Notes under the pieces: generated by a model | The model's database searches: none | The model's input: the letters and a program-made list of their open reading frames with translations, nothing else | What the model was told of the DNA's origin: nothing | From: Campylobacteraceae bacterium | Lineage (GTDB): Bacteria > Campylobacterota > Campylobacteria > Campylobacterales > Campylobacteraceae | Assembly: GCA_012521935.1 (NCBI GenBank) | Contig: JAAYLJ010000212.1 | Coordinates: forward strand, 1 to 19,373 | Reading direction: 5' to 3' | Length of the DNA: 19,373 nucleotides | Shown: positions 13,277 through 19,373 of the stretch, one piece after another | How the letters are laid out: each line of letters begins with the position of its first letter | Position numbering within the stretch: position 1 is the stretch's first letter | Translations under genes and position numbers: made by a program

Positions 13277-13306
13277 AAAAAGGCATGCTTTTGTGTGCCT
13301 TTTCTT
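13277..13306 (+). terminator. Rho-independent terminator after rpsU
   Basis: AAAAGGCA (13278-13285) pairs with TGCCTTTT (13296-13303), with a 10-nt loop, and CTT follows. It lies directly after the rpsU stop. The arms carry their own A- and T-tracts. Confidence 0.75.
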
Positions 13307-13345
13307 ACAAAAATCTCCACTAAACCATTTTTTAGGCAATTTGCG

Positions 13346-13370
13346 TATAATTACTAACGGGTGTTAGTAA
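13346..13370 (+). promoter_or_regulatory. -10 box with palindromic operator for the HTH-gene operon
   Basis: The -10 box TATAAT (13346-13351) runs into TTACTAAC-GGGT-GTTAGTAA (13351-13370), a perfect inverted repeat of 8-bp arms and a 4-bp gap covering the predicted start site. The ATG of the HTH gene lies 19 bp further. The position is that of a repressor operator, and the arms are not followed by a U-tract, so a terminator is unlikely. Confidence 0.6.
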
Positions 13371-13389
13371 CTTTATTGAAGGAATTGCC

Positions 13390-14034
13390 ATGGCATTAAT
13401 GACTGTTGCGCAGGCTTCTGAGGCCTTAGGTATAACAAAAGAAGCTATCTATAACCGCATAAGACGCAAAACTTTAGATAGTATAACAAAAGATGGCATT
13501 AAATATGTAGATATAAAACAGTCAAACAAAACTGAAAATATCATTTCAAACTCGTTAGCAAATGATGATAGATATATAGAGTTTTTGGAAAATGAACTAA
13601 CAGAGTTAAAAGCTAAAAATGAAAAACTAGAACTTGATAAAGAGCGGCTAATAGGCGAAAAAGAGTCTTTACTCTTACAGTTAAAAGATGAAGTTGAAAG
13701 AGTTTATAAAGAGAGAGACAAACAGTTACTAACAATGGTTTCGATATTTAAAAAAAGTCTTGTTCCTGCTGTTTCTCAAAATACTATCAATGCAAGATTT
13801 GAAGAGTTATCTCCATATGAAAAAGAGATGATTGGAAAAAGTGATGATGATAAGTGGTTAGACTTAAAAGCCTACTTGATAGCAAGAGGAGTGGAGAACA
13901 AAAGGCAAGAGAGAATTTTAAATGCAGCTTATTTACTTTTAGGAAGAAGTCTTTATTTAAAAGAGGAGAATGGCTCAATTTTTTTCAATAGTCAAAAAAA
14001 GCTAAAAAGCATACTAATAAAAGATGAGGAGTAG
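13390..14034 (+). CDS. HTH/coiled-coil DNA-binding protein of unknown function
   Basis: I do not recognise a named family. The 214-residue product begins with an excisionase/MerR-like HTH (residues 1-45, TVAQASEALGITKEAIYNRI), which reads like a helix-turn-helix binding motif. A long coiled coil follows (about 58-110, ENELTELKAKNEKLELDKER and onward), then a mostly helical C-terminal domain with PYEKEMIGKSDDDKW (about 140-155). This arrangement suggests a dimer that binds DNA through its N-terminus. AAGGAA lies 7 bp before the ATG. The downstream dehydrogenase starts 2 bp after its stop with GAGGAG as RBS, so they are cotranscribed. The palindrome over its promoter may be its own operator. 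There is no sign of phage genes nearby, which argues against an excisionase. Confidence 0.75.
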   Translation: MALMTVAQASEALGITKEAIYNRIRRKTLDSITKDGIKYVDIKQSNKTENIISNSLANDDRYIEFLENELTELKAKNEKLELDKERLIGEKESLLLQLKDEVERVYKERDKQLLTMVSIFKKSLVPAVSQNTINARFEELSPYEKEMIGKSDDDKWLDLKAYLIARGVENKRQERILNAAYLLLGRSLYLKEENGSIFFNSQKKLKSILIKDEE

Positions 14035-14036
14035 TT

Positions 14037-14972
14037 ATGAAGATAGCCATACTTGATGCTGCGACTTTAGGAAAAGATGCAGATTTAAAGATTTTTGAGA
14101 AGTTTGGAAGTTTGAGGATATTTGAAACTACCTCAAAAGATGAGCTTATTGAGAATTTAAAAGATTGTGAAATTGTAATAATTAATAAAGTCAAGATCGA
14201 TAAAGAAGCCATGACTTTAACCCCTAGTTTAAAGCTTATCTGCATTACTGCAACAGGTACTGATAATGTTGATTTGATTGCTGCTAAAAAGCTTGGCATT
14301 GAGGTAAAAAATGTTGCGGGTTATTCTACAGCCTCAGTTGCGCAGCATACGCTAGCTTTAGTGCTTCATTTTTACAGTAAAGTTGGATACTATGGCGGTT
14401 TTGTTAAAAATAAAGGTTGGTTAAATAGTAAAATCTTTACACACTTAAATGAGCCAATAAATGAGATAAGTGGTAAAGAGTGGGGTATAGTTGGGTTTGG
14501 AAAAATCGGGCAAGAAGTTGCAAAGATAGCTAAAGCCTTTGGTGCAAATGTTAGTTACTACTCAACCTCAGGTAAAAACAGTAATAGTGATTTTCCTTTT
14601 CTTAGTCTAAAAGAGTTACTAACAAAGAGTCAAATTGTTACTATACATGCACCTTTAAATGCTCAAACAAGGGGACTTATATCTAAAAATGAGTTAGCTT
14701 ATATGCCTCAAGACGCACTTCTTGTAAATGTAGGAAGAGGTGGGATCGTAGATGAGAGCGCTTTAAAAGATGCAATCTTAAATGAAAAGATTTTTGTTGC
14801 TTTAGATGTTTTGGAAAAAGAGCCAATGAGCCAAGATTCAGCCTTAATGGAGTTACTTGAAAATAGTAGAGTTCTCATAACTCCGCATGTAGCTTGGGCA
14901 AGTGTTGAAGCAAGAGAGAGACTTATGGGAAAAGTGAAAGAGAATATTGAAAATTTTTTAAAGGATAGATGA
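14037..14972 (+). CDS. D-isomer-specific 2-hydroxyacid dehydrogenase
   Basis: NAD(P)-dependent cytoplasmic oxidoreductase that interconverts 2-hydroxy and 2-keto acids. The 311 residues show the family layout: a split substrate domain and a Rossmann domain with GIVGFGKIGQE (150-160). Catalytic residues are R234 in NVGRGGIVDE, E262 in DVLEKEP and H284 in TPHVAWAS. TGTDNVDL (73-80) and the substrate-loop motif AGYSTASVAQHTL (94-106) are also present. The sequence resembles glycerate/phosphoglycerate-type members, but the substrate cannot be fixed from it. The stop TGA overlaps the next gene's start region. I recall the same dehydrogenase-YajQ pair in C. jejuni (Cj0373-Cj0374). Confidence 0.9.
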   Translation: MKIAILDAATLGKDADLKIFEKFGSLRIFETTSKDELIENLKDCEIVIINKVKIDKEAMTLTPSLKLICITATGTDNVDLIAAKKLGIEVKNVAGYSTASVAQHTLALVLHFYSKVGYYGGFVKNKGWLNSKIFTHLNEPINEISGKEWGIVGFGKIGQEVAKIAKAFGANVSYYSTSGKNSNSDFPFLSLKELLTKSQIVTIHAPLNAQTRGLISKNELAYMPQDALLVNVGRGGIVDESALKDAILNEKIFVALDVLEKEPMSQDSALMELLENSRVLITPHVAWASVEARERLMGKVKENIENFLKDR

Positions 14973-15475
14973 TGGCAAAAGTTAAAGAGCATAGTTTTGA
15001 CATTACGGCTGAGGTTGATAAACAGGAGTTAAAAAATAGCATTGAACTTTCAAAAAAAGAGATAGCTTCAAGGTATGATTTTAAAGGGACTGACGCACAA
15101 ATTGACTATTTAGAAAAGGAAAAACTTATTACTCTAATAGCACCAGGAGATTTGAAAATAGATGCTATGAGAGATATTGTAATCTCTAAAGCCATAAGAA
15201 GAGAGATTCCAGCAAGTGCAATTAATGAGATAAAAAGAGAAAAAGCTGGTGGAAGCAATATTAAAGCTATACTCCAAATAAATGATTCTATTGGCCAAGA
15301 TGAGGCTAAAAAAATAGTCAAAGAGATTAAAAATTCAAAATTAAAAGTTCAAGCATCCATTAGGGGAGATGAAGTTAGGGTTAGTGGAAAATCAAAAGAT
15401 GATTTACAACAATGTATGCAGTTAGTAAAAGAGTTAAATTTAAATCTTCCACTTAGATTTACTAATTTTTTATAA
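14972..15475 (+). CDS. yajQ: YajQ family (UPF0234) nucleotide-binding protein
   Basis: YajQ proteins are small cytoplasmic proteins with two ferredoxin-like domains; a Xanthomonas member binds cyclic di-GMP. The start at 14972 gives 167 residues: MAKVKEHSFDITAEVDKQEL, with the family signatures EHSFDITAEVD, SRYDFKGTDA and KLKVQASIRGDEVRVSGKS (129-147). Two ATGs stand in tandem, 14969 and 14972. The second is 6 bp after AGGA and matches the family N-terminus, so I prefer it; the first would add one Met. It overlaps the dehydrogenase stop by 1 bp and the next gene's ATG by 1 bp, so translation is coupled. The role in this organism is not known. Confidence 0.93.
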   Translation: MAKVKEHSFDITAEVDKQELKNSIELSKKEIASRYDFKGTDAQIDYLEKEKLITLIAPGDLKIDAMRDIVISKAIRREIPASAINEIKREKAGGSNIKAILQINDSIGQDEAKKIVKEIKNSKLKVQASIRGDEVRVSGKSKDDLQQCMQLVKELNLNLPLRFTNFL

Positions 15476-15762
15476 TGACAATACTTGAGCCAACTCCAGA
15501 GCCAAAAGGCTTTGTTTGTAAAGTGTTAGTAGTGTTAGTTACTATATTTTTAATGGCTTTTCCATGGATTTTAGCAATTTTTACAGCTTTAAAATATCAC
15601 TGGAGTGTAGGCATTGGTTTTTGGGTTTTTGGATACTTAGTAACAGGTATAATTAGTAGCAAAATGAGACAAATTTCAATTCCAAATGACCAAAAAGAGA
15701 TCTCATTTTCTTCTAATGAAATCTCAAGATGGTTCATTTCATATCAATTTGATTGTAGATAA
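15475..15762 (+). CDS. Small membrane protein of unknown function
   Basis: A 95-residue hydrophobic protein that I do not recognise. Two membrane helices lie around residues 15-38 and 45-62, joined by the short loop KYHWS. A polar tail of about 30 residues (SKMRQISIPNDQKEISFSSN and on) follows. The short N-terminus is acidic and proline-rich (EPTPEPKG), so the N-terminus is probably cytoplasmic or short and the tail on the same side. The ATG shares its A with the YajQ stop, so it is translationally coupled and likely the last gene of the operon. It converges on nifU, with only 5 bp between stop codons and no terminator hairpin. Codon use is like its neighbours. Confidence 0.75.
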   Translation: MTILEPTPEPKGFVCKVLVVLVTIFLMAFPWILAIFTALKYHWSVGIGFWVFGYLVTGIISSKMRQISIPNDQKEISFSSNEISRWFISYQFDCR

Positions 15763-15767
15763 AGTTT

Positions 15768-16757
15768 TTAAATAGGCAAAACTCTTATATTTTTAGATAA
15801 TTTCTCTTGTAAAATCGACTCTATGGCATAAAGTGTTCCAGTTGAGCTGCTTGCACATCCACTACAGGCTCCAAGGTATCTAATATATATATCAATAAAT
15901 TCACTATCTTGTCTAATGTCAATTATCTCTAAATTTCCACCATCAGCAACAAGCATTGGTCTAATGTCAGCGTCTATAACACTCTCTACTAATTTTAATT
16001 GACCTACTACCGTTAATTTTTCAAATGAAGCTTCTTCATTACTACCAGAAATTTTTGCATCAGCAAGTGCCTTTAATCTCTCTTGCTCCATCTCTTCTCT
16101 GGTGTCTTTTAAAATATCTACAAGGTAGTATTCTCTATCTTCATGACCGCCTGGCTTGATGCAAGATTTGCAAAATGCTCCAGCTTTTGTATAGTTTGTA
16201 ATCTCTTCAACACTTTTTAAATCATTGAGTCTAATGACCTCTTTTATAGTACCAAGGCTTACTCTAGCGCACTCACAAACTATTATCTCATCTTCAAAAT
16301 CCTCAGGATCTACACCTTTATATGAAGCAGCAGCAGCTTTAATGACATCATACGCCATAACTGAACAGTGCATTTTTTGAGGTGGAACTGCTGGAGTGCT
16401 TGGATTATCTCTCATTGCTTTTTCAACATCAATATTTGTAATTTTTACTGCTTCACTTACAGTTTTGCCTTTGCAAAGCTCAGCCATTGTGTCTGAGCTT
16501 GCTATTGCTGTTCCGCAACCAAAACTCTTAAACTTTGCATCTAAAATAATCTCACTCTTTTCATCTACAACCCAGTAAAGCCTAACCGCGTCACCACAAG
16601 ACTCAGCGCCAAAATCAGCAACTACAAGCTTGCCACCCATTGCTTTGGCATCTTCTTCAGTAATCTCTCCCATATTTTTAGGGTTATTCATTAAGTCTTG
16701 TACTTTTTGACTATACTCTTCCCAAATTGAGCCACCAATTAAACGATTTTTTGCCAT
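15768..16757 (-). CDS. nifU: Fe-S cluster scaffold protein NifU
   Basis: Modular scaffold on which NifS sulphur and iron form clusters for transfer to apoproteins. The 329 residues have all three NifU domains. The IscU-like part has C54, C81 and C131 (AESCGD, FGCGTA, HCSVMA). The central BFD-like part carries a permanent [2Fe-2S] site with C161, C163, C196 and C199 (CECARV, CKSC). The C-terminal Nfu domain has C298 and C301 (GACSGCASSSTG). An acidic linker lies around 218-240. Full-length NifU as the housekeeping scaffold, rather than separate IscU, is typical of Campylobacterota. It starts 10 bp after the nifS stop, with AAAGGAT upstream as RBS, in one operon. There are no nitrogenase genes, so the role is general Fe-S assembly. 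Confidence 0.97.
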   Translation of the reverse strand: MAKNRLIGGSIWEEYSQKVQDLMNNPKNMGEITEEDAKAMGGKLVVADFGAESCGDAVRLYWVVDEKSEIILDAKFKSFGCGTAIASSDTMAELCKGKTVSEAVKITNIDVEKAMRDNPSTPAVPPQKMHCSVMAYDVIKAAAASYKGVDPEDFEDEIIVCECARVSLGTIKEVIRLNDLKSVEEITNYTKAGAFCKSCIKPGGHEDREYYLVDILKDTREEMEQERLKALADAKISGSNEEASFEKLTVVGQLKLVESVIDADIRPMLVADGGNLEIIDIRQDSEFIDIYIRYLGACSGCASSSTGTLYAIESILQEKLSKNIRVLPI

Positions 16758-16767
16758 TTTTTATCCT

Positions 16768-17958
16768 TTATAATCCACTTTTATGCCAAGATGGAGCGTA
16801 TGAATATGTGCTTGAGATTGATCTAAGTCTTTTAATCGCACCATTTATAGCATCTATCGCATAATCTATCTCTTCATCATTATTAAATCTTGAAAGAGAC
16901 AATCTTAGCGCGGTATGAGCTAACTCTGCATCTGCACCAATTGCTTCCATCACAGGGTTTGATTCTAAATCTTCACTAGCGCATGCACTTCCTGTACTTG
17001 CTGCAATTCCTTTTTGATTAAGATCCCATAGCATTGCTTCGCCCTCAACACCTTTTACACTAACTAAAATAGTATTTGGAGTTCTCTCTTTTTTCGTACC
17101 AACTACGAAAACATCGCTATTTTTAAGAATTTCATCTTCAAGTCTATCCCTAAGCCTTCTAACTACTCTATTTTCATCTTCAAGGTGCTCTACTGCAAGC
17201 TCCATTGCTTTGCCCATGCCAACTATGCCAGCTACATTTAAAGTTCCACTTCTCCTGCCTCCCATATGCTCGCCACCGTGCATGAAGGGAGTTAAGTTTG
17301 CGCCATTTTTAATATAAAGCCCACCAATGCCCTTTGGACCATGAAATTTATGTGCTGAAAAACTTAAAAAATCAACATCTACCTCATGCACATCAACAGG
17401 CACCTTGCCTATTGCTTGTACTGCGTCAGTGTGGAACAAAGCCCCATGTTCATGAGCTATTTTAGCAGCCTCTTTTATGGGAAATAGCATACCTGTTTCA
17501 TTATTTGCCCACATTATATTTACAAGGGCAGTTTTATCATCAATATGTTCTTTTAAACTCTCTATCTCAACAACTCCATCACTATTAACAGGTAAAAATA
17601 TAACTTTTGCACCCAAACTTTCAACAAATTTACAGGCTGAAATGACAGCTGGATGTTCAACTTCAGTAGTAATTATCTTATCTTTTTCACCCTTTAAAAT
17701 ATAGTCAAAATAGATGCTCTTAATTACCCAATTTATACTCTCAGTAGCACATGAAGTAACAACTACATCATCGCTATCTTTTGCACCTATACCCTTATAT
17801 AGCTGATCCATTGCTTTTCTTAAAGCTGGGTGAGTATCGCTTCCAAAAGAGTGCAAAGAGTTTGGGTTTCCATAATAGGTTGAAAAAAATGGTTCCATCT
17901 CTTTAAAAACTTCTGGATCTACCATTGTAGTGGCATTATTGTCTAGATAGACTTGCAT
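16768..17958 (-). CDS. nifS: Cysteine desulfurase NifS/IscS
   Basis: PLP-dependent enzyme that takes sulphur from cysteine for Fe-S assembly. The 396 residues begin with the class V aminotransferase start YLDNNATTMVDPEV (4-17). Key residues are H103 in EVEHPAV, D178 in HTDAVQ, the PLP lysine K204 in SAHKFHGPKG and the sulphur-carrying C326 in STGSACAS. RRSGTLN (235-241) completes the signature. It is the first gene of the nifS-nifU operon, with AAAGGAGAG as RBS and a TAAAAT -10 box about 30 bp upstream. The length and motifs are complete. NifS and IscS are hard to tell apart here; the paired NifU favours the NifS name. Confidence 0.97.
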   Translation of the reverse strand: MQVYLDNNATTMVDPEVFKEMEPFFSTYYGNPNSLHSFGSDTHPALRKAMDQLYKGIGAKDSDDVVVTSCATESINWVIKSIYFDYILKGEKDKIITTEVEHPAVISACKFVESLGAKVIFLPVNSDGVVEIESLKEHIDDKTALVNIMWANNETGMLFPIKEAAKIAHEHGALFHTDAVQAIGKVPVDVHEVDVDFLSFSAHKFHGPKGIGGLYIKNGANLTPFMHGGEHMGGRRSGTLNVAGIVGMGKAMELAVEHLEDENRVVRRLRDRLEDEILKNSDVFVVGTKKERTPNTILVSVKGVEGEAMLWDLNQKGIAASTGSACASEDLESNPVMEAIGADAELAHTALRLSLSRFNNDEEIDYAIDAINGAIKRLRSISSTYSYAPSWHKSGL

Positions 17959-17989
17959 AAACCTCTCTCCTTTATTTCAAATAGGATAT

Positions 17990-17995
17990 ATTTTA
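17990..17995 (-). promoter_or_regulatory. -10 box of nifS-nifU
   Basis: On the minus strand TAAGATAAAAT contains a TAAAAT -10 box, 31 bp before the nifS ATG. The 84-bp gap after fliI is large enough for a separate promoter. No -35 box is clear, and I see no Fe-S (IscR-like) operator that I would claim. Confidence 0.45.
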
Positions 17996-18042
17996 TCTTA
18001 ATTAAAAAATTAGATATTAATCTAGAATAGTTTAAAATCTCT

Positions 18043-19368
18043 TTAACTTTGATCTGTAGTCGGTAAAAAAATATTGTCCAAAGCTTTTATGGTATCGCTA
18101 TAAAGGAATACTTCAGAGGGAGATTGACGCATGAACTCTTCCATCAATCCTTTTTTCGCTATCGCTAAATCCAAATCTTTATCGCTCCCTTTTTGATAAG
18201 CCCCAATCCTTAAAAGTACTTCATTTTCTTTAATAAGTGAGTGAGATCTCCTAAATTTAATAGCATTTTTTTGATGCTCAGGCGTGATTACATCGCCCAT
18301 TACCCTTGATGCACTATTTTGAATACTTATAGGTGGATAAATCCCCAAATCCGCTAAATCCCTACTTAAAACAATGTGACCATCTAAAATACTTCTACTT
18401 TGATCTGCTATTGGATCACTCATATCATCACCCTCAACTAAAACAGTAAAAAATGCAGTAATAGATCCTTTACCTTCCTCTTTACCAGCTCTTTCCATAA
18501 GCTGAGGCAAAAGAGTTAAAACTGAGGGTGGGTATCCTTTTGAAGTTGGCGGCTCTCCTAGGGCAAGTCCAATTTCCCTTTGAGCCATGGCAAACCTAGT
18601 GACTGAATCCATTAAAAATAGAACATCTTCACCCTTATCTTTAAAATACTCTGCAATTGTCATTGCGGTAAATGCACCATATTTTCTCATCAAAGGTGAA
18701 TCATCACTTGTTGCAACAATTAAAACAGTATTTGTTAAATCCCCACCTAAATTTTTTTGGATAAATTCTGGAACTTCTCTTCCTCTTTCTCCAATCAAAG
18801 CGATCACCTTTACTGGCGCAGTAGATCCTCTTACTATCATCCCCATTAAAGTTGATTTTCCAACACCACTTCCTGCAAAAATTCCAACTTTTTGGCCTTT
18901 ACCGCAGGTTAATAGTCCATCAATTGTCTTTATGCCAACTTCAAAAACAGAGTCGATTAAACCTCTTTTTAAAGCTTCAAGTGGAGGTTTTATGATGGAT
19001 GAGTATGTTTTTGAAACTATGGGAGGTTTACTATCTTTTGGCCTTACAAAAGGATCTACAACCCTTCCTAAAAGCGCATCTCCAACAGGTATCATCATCC
19101 CTTGTTCATTTATGTAAACTCTATCTTTTGTTTTAAATCCTTCTACAAAGCCAAAAGGAGATATGAAAAATTTTGAACCTTTAATCTCAGTTACCATTCC
19201 AAGTTCACTCTTGTTGCTCTCTCTTGAGACAAGTTTTACAATATCCCCAATGCTTGGCCTTAATCCGCTTGCTTCAATGGTTGTTGCACTTATATTTGTT
19301 ATGGTTCCAAAAACTGGCGATAGAGATGGTTTGTTTTGAAGTTTTGACTTAAGACGCAAAAGACTCAT
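18043..19368 (-). CDS. fliI: Flagellum-specific export ATPase FliI
   Basis: ATPase of the flagellar type III export apparatus, related to F1-ATPase beta subunits. It acts as a hexamer at the inner face of the membrane, energising export of rod, hook and filament proteins. The 441 residues have the N-terminal beta-barrel (about 16-85), Walker A GSGVGKST (166-173), the catalytic glutamate region GERGREV (E194), Walker B VLFLMD (249-254) and SVTRFAMAQREIGLALGEPP (255-274). The C-terminal helical part includes a KGSDKDLDLAI segment. The ATG at 19368 lies 5 bp from the window edge. The codon before it is not a stop, so a slightly longer N-terminus cannot be excluded, but 441 residues fit the family. 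Stops 84 bp before nifS. Confidence 0.96.
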   Translation of the reverse strand: MSLLRLKSKLQNKPSLSPVFGTITNISATTIEASGLRPSIGDIVKLVSRESNKSELGMVTEIKGSKFFISPFGFVEGFKTKDRVYINEQGMMIPVGDALLGRVVDPFVRPKDSKPPIVSKTYSSIIKPPLEALKRGLIDSVFEVGIKTIDGLLTCGKGQKVGIFAGSGVGKSTLMGMIVRGSTAPVKVIALIGERGREVPEFIQKNLGGDLTNTVLIVATSDDSPLMRKYGAFTAMTIAEYFKDKGEDVLFLMDSVTRFAMAQREIGLALGEPPTSKGYPPSVLTLLPQLMERAGKEEGKGSITAFFTVLVEGDDMSDPIADQSRSILDGHIVLSRDLADLGIYPPISIQNSASRVMGDVITPEHQKNAIKFRRSHSLIKENEVLLRIGAYQKGSDKDLDLAIAKKGLMEEFMRQSPSEVFLYSDTIKALDNIFLPTTDQS

Positions 19369-19373
19369 TAATA

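Noticed and set aside
18587..19117. Long plus-strand open frame (176 codons) opposite fliI
   Set aside because: Antisense of the conserved FliI ATPase core; its protein has no recognisable features and no RBS of note.
1..19373. CRISPR arrays, insertion sequences and rRNA genes
   Set aside because: No regularly spaced repeats, transposase-like proteins or rRNA sequence were seen on either strand.

Overview
The window is AT-rich bacterial chromosome with Campylobacterota, most likely Campylobacter, character. Pointers to this are a threonyl-tRNA synthetase without the N-terminal TGS domain, full-length NifU next to NifS as a housekeeping Fe-S pair, the flagellar export ATPase FliI, a CcoG homologue close to rpsU, and a D-2-hydroxyacid dehydrogenase next to YajQ. 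Promoters mostly show a good -10 box and a weak or absent -35 box, as is usual in this group. The genus is inferred from remembered gene content and order, not from a search.

Layout. Positions 1-478 hold the end, or nearly all, of an unrecognised small gene with two HTH-like stretches. A tRNA-Pro(GGG) lies at 579-655. Next come thrS and infC, overlapping by 4 bp. In most bacteria thrS-infC leads directly into rpmI-rplT, but here about 6.9 kb lies between infC and rpmI. It holds a one-direction transport operon: FecCD-type permease, ATPase, periplasmic binding protein, TonB-dependent receptor, SAM methyltransferase and a second binding protein. rpmI and rplT follow. A 30-bp perfect palindrome separates rplT from the convergent ccoG, which shares an operon with a catalytically degenerate serine-recombinase-like DNA-binding protein. 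Divergent from these run rpsU, then an operon of an HTH/coiled-coil protein, a D-2-hydroxyacid dehydrogenase, YajQ and a small membrane protein. On the minus strand follow nifU, nifS and fliI.

The most interesting part is the inserted transport locus. It is flanked by a direct repeat, 15 bp identical and about 30 bp similar, at 3196 and 10113. Its promoter has an inverted repeat right after the -10 box, CGCTATAT-N8-ACATAACG, which matches the operator architecture I remember for the molybdate repressor ModE. FecCD-type importers of molybdate/tungstate (MolBCA) are known, so this may be a ModE-controlled molybdate/tungstate uptake system with an outer-membrane TonB-dependent step and an embedded methyltransferase. 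The substrate is an inference. The second binding-protein gene has a single in-frame TGA exactly where its paralogue has Trp, so it looks like a very recent pseudogene, a sequencing error or a readthrough case.

How the genes work together: thrS, infC, rpmI, rplT and rpsU serve translation. nifS and nifU make Fe-S clusters. ccoG serves cbb3 oxidase assembly. The transport operon would move a metal or metal-oxyanion complex through the outer membrane (receptor), the periplasm (binding proteins) and the inner membrane (permease plus ATPase).
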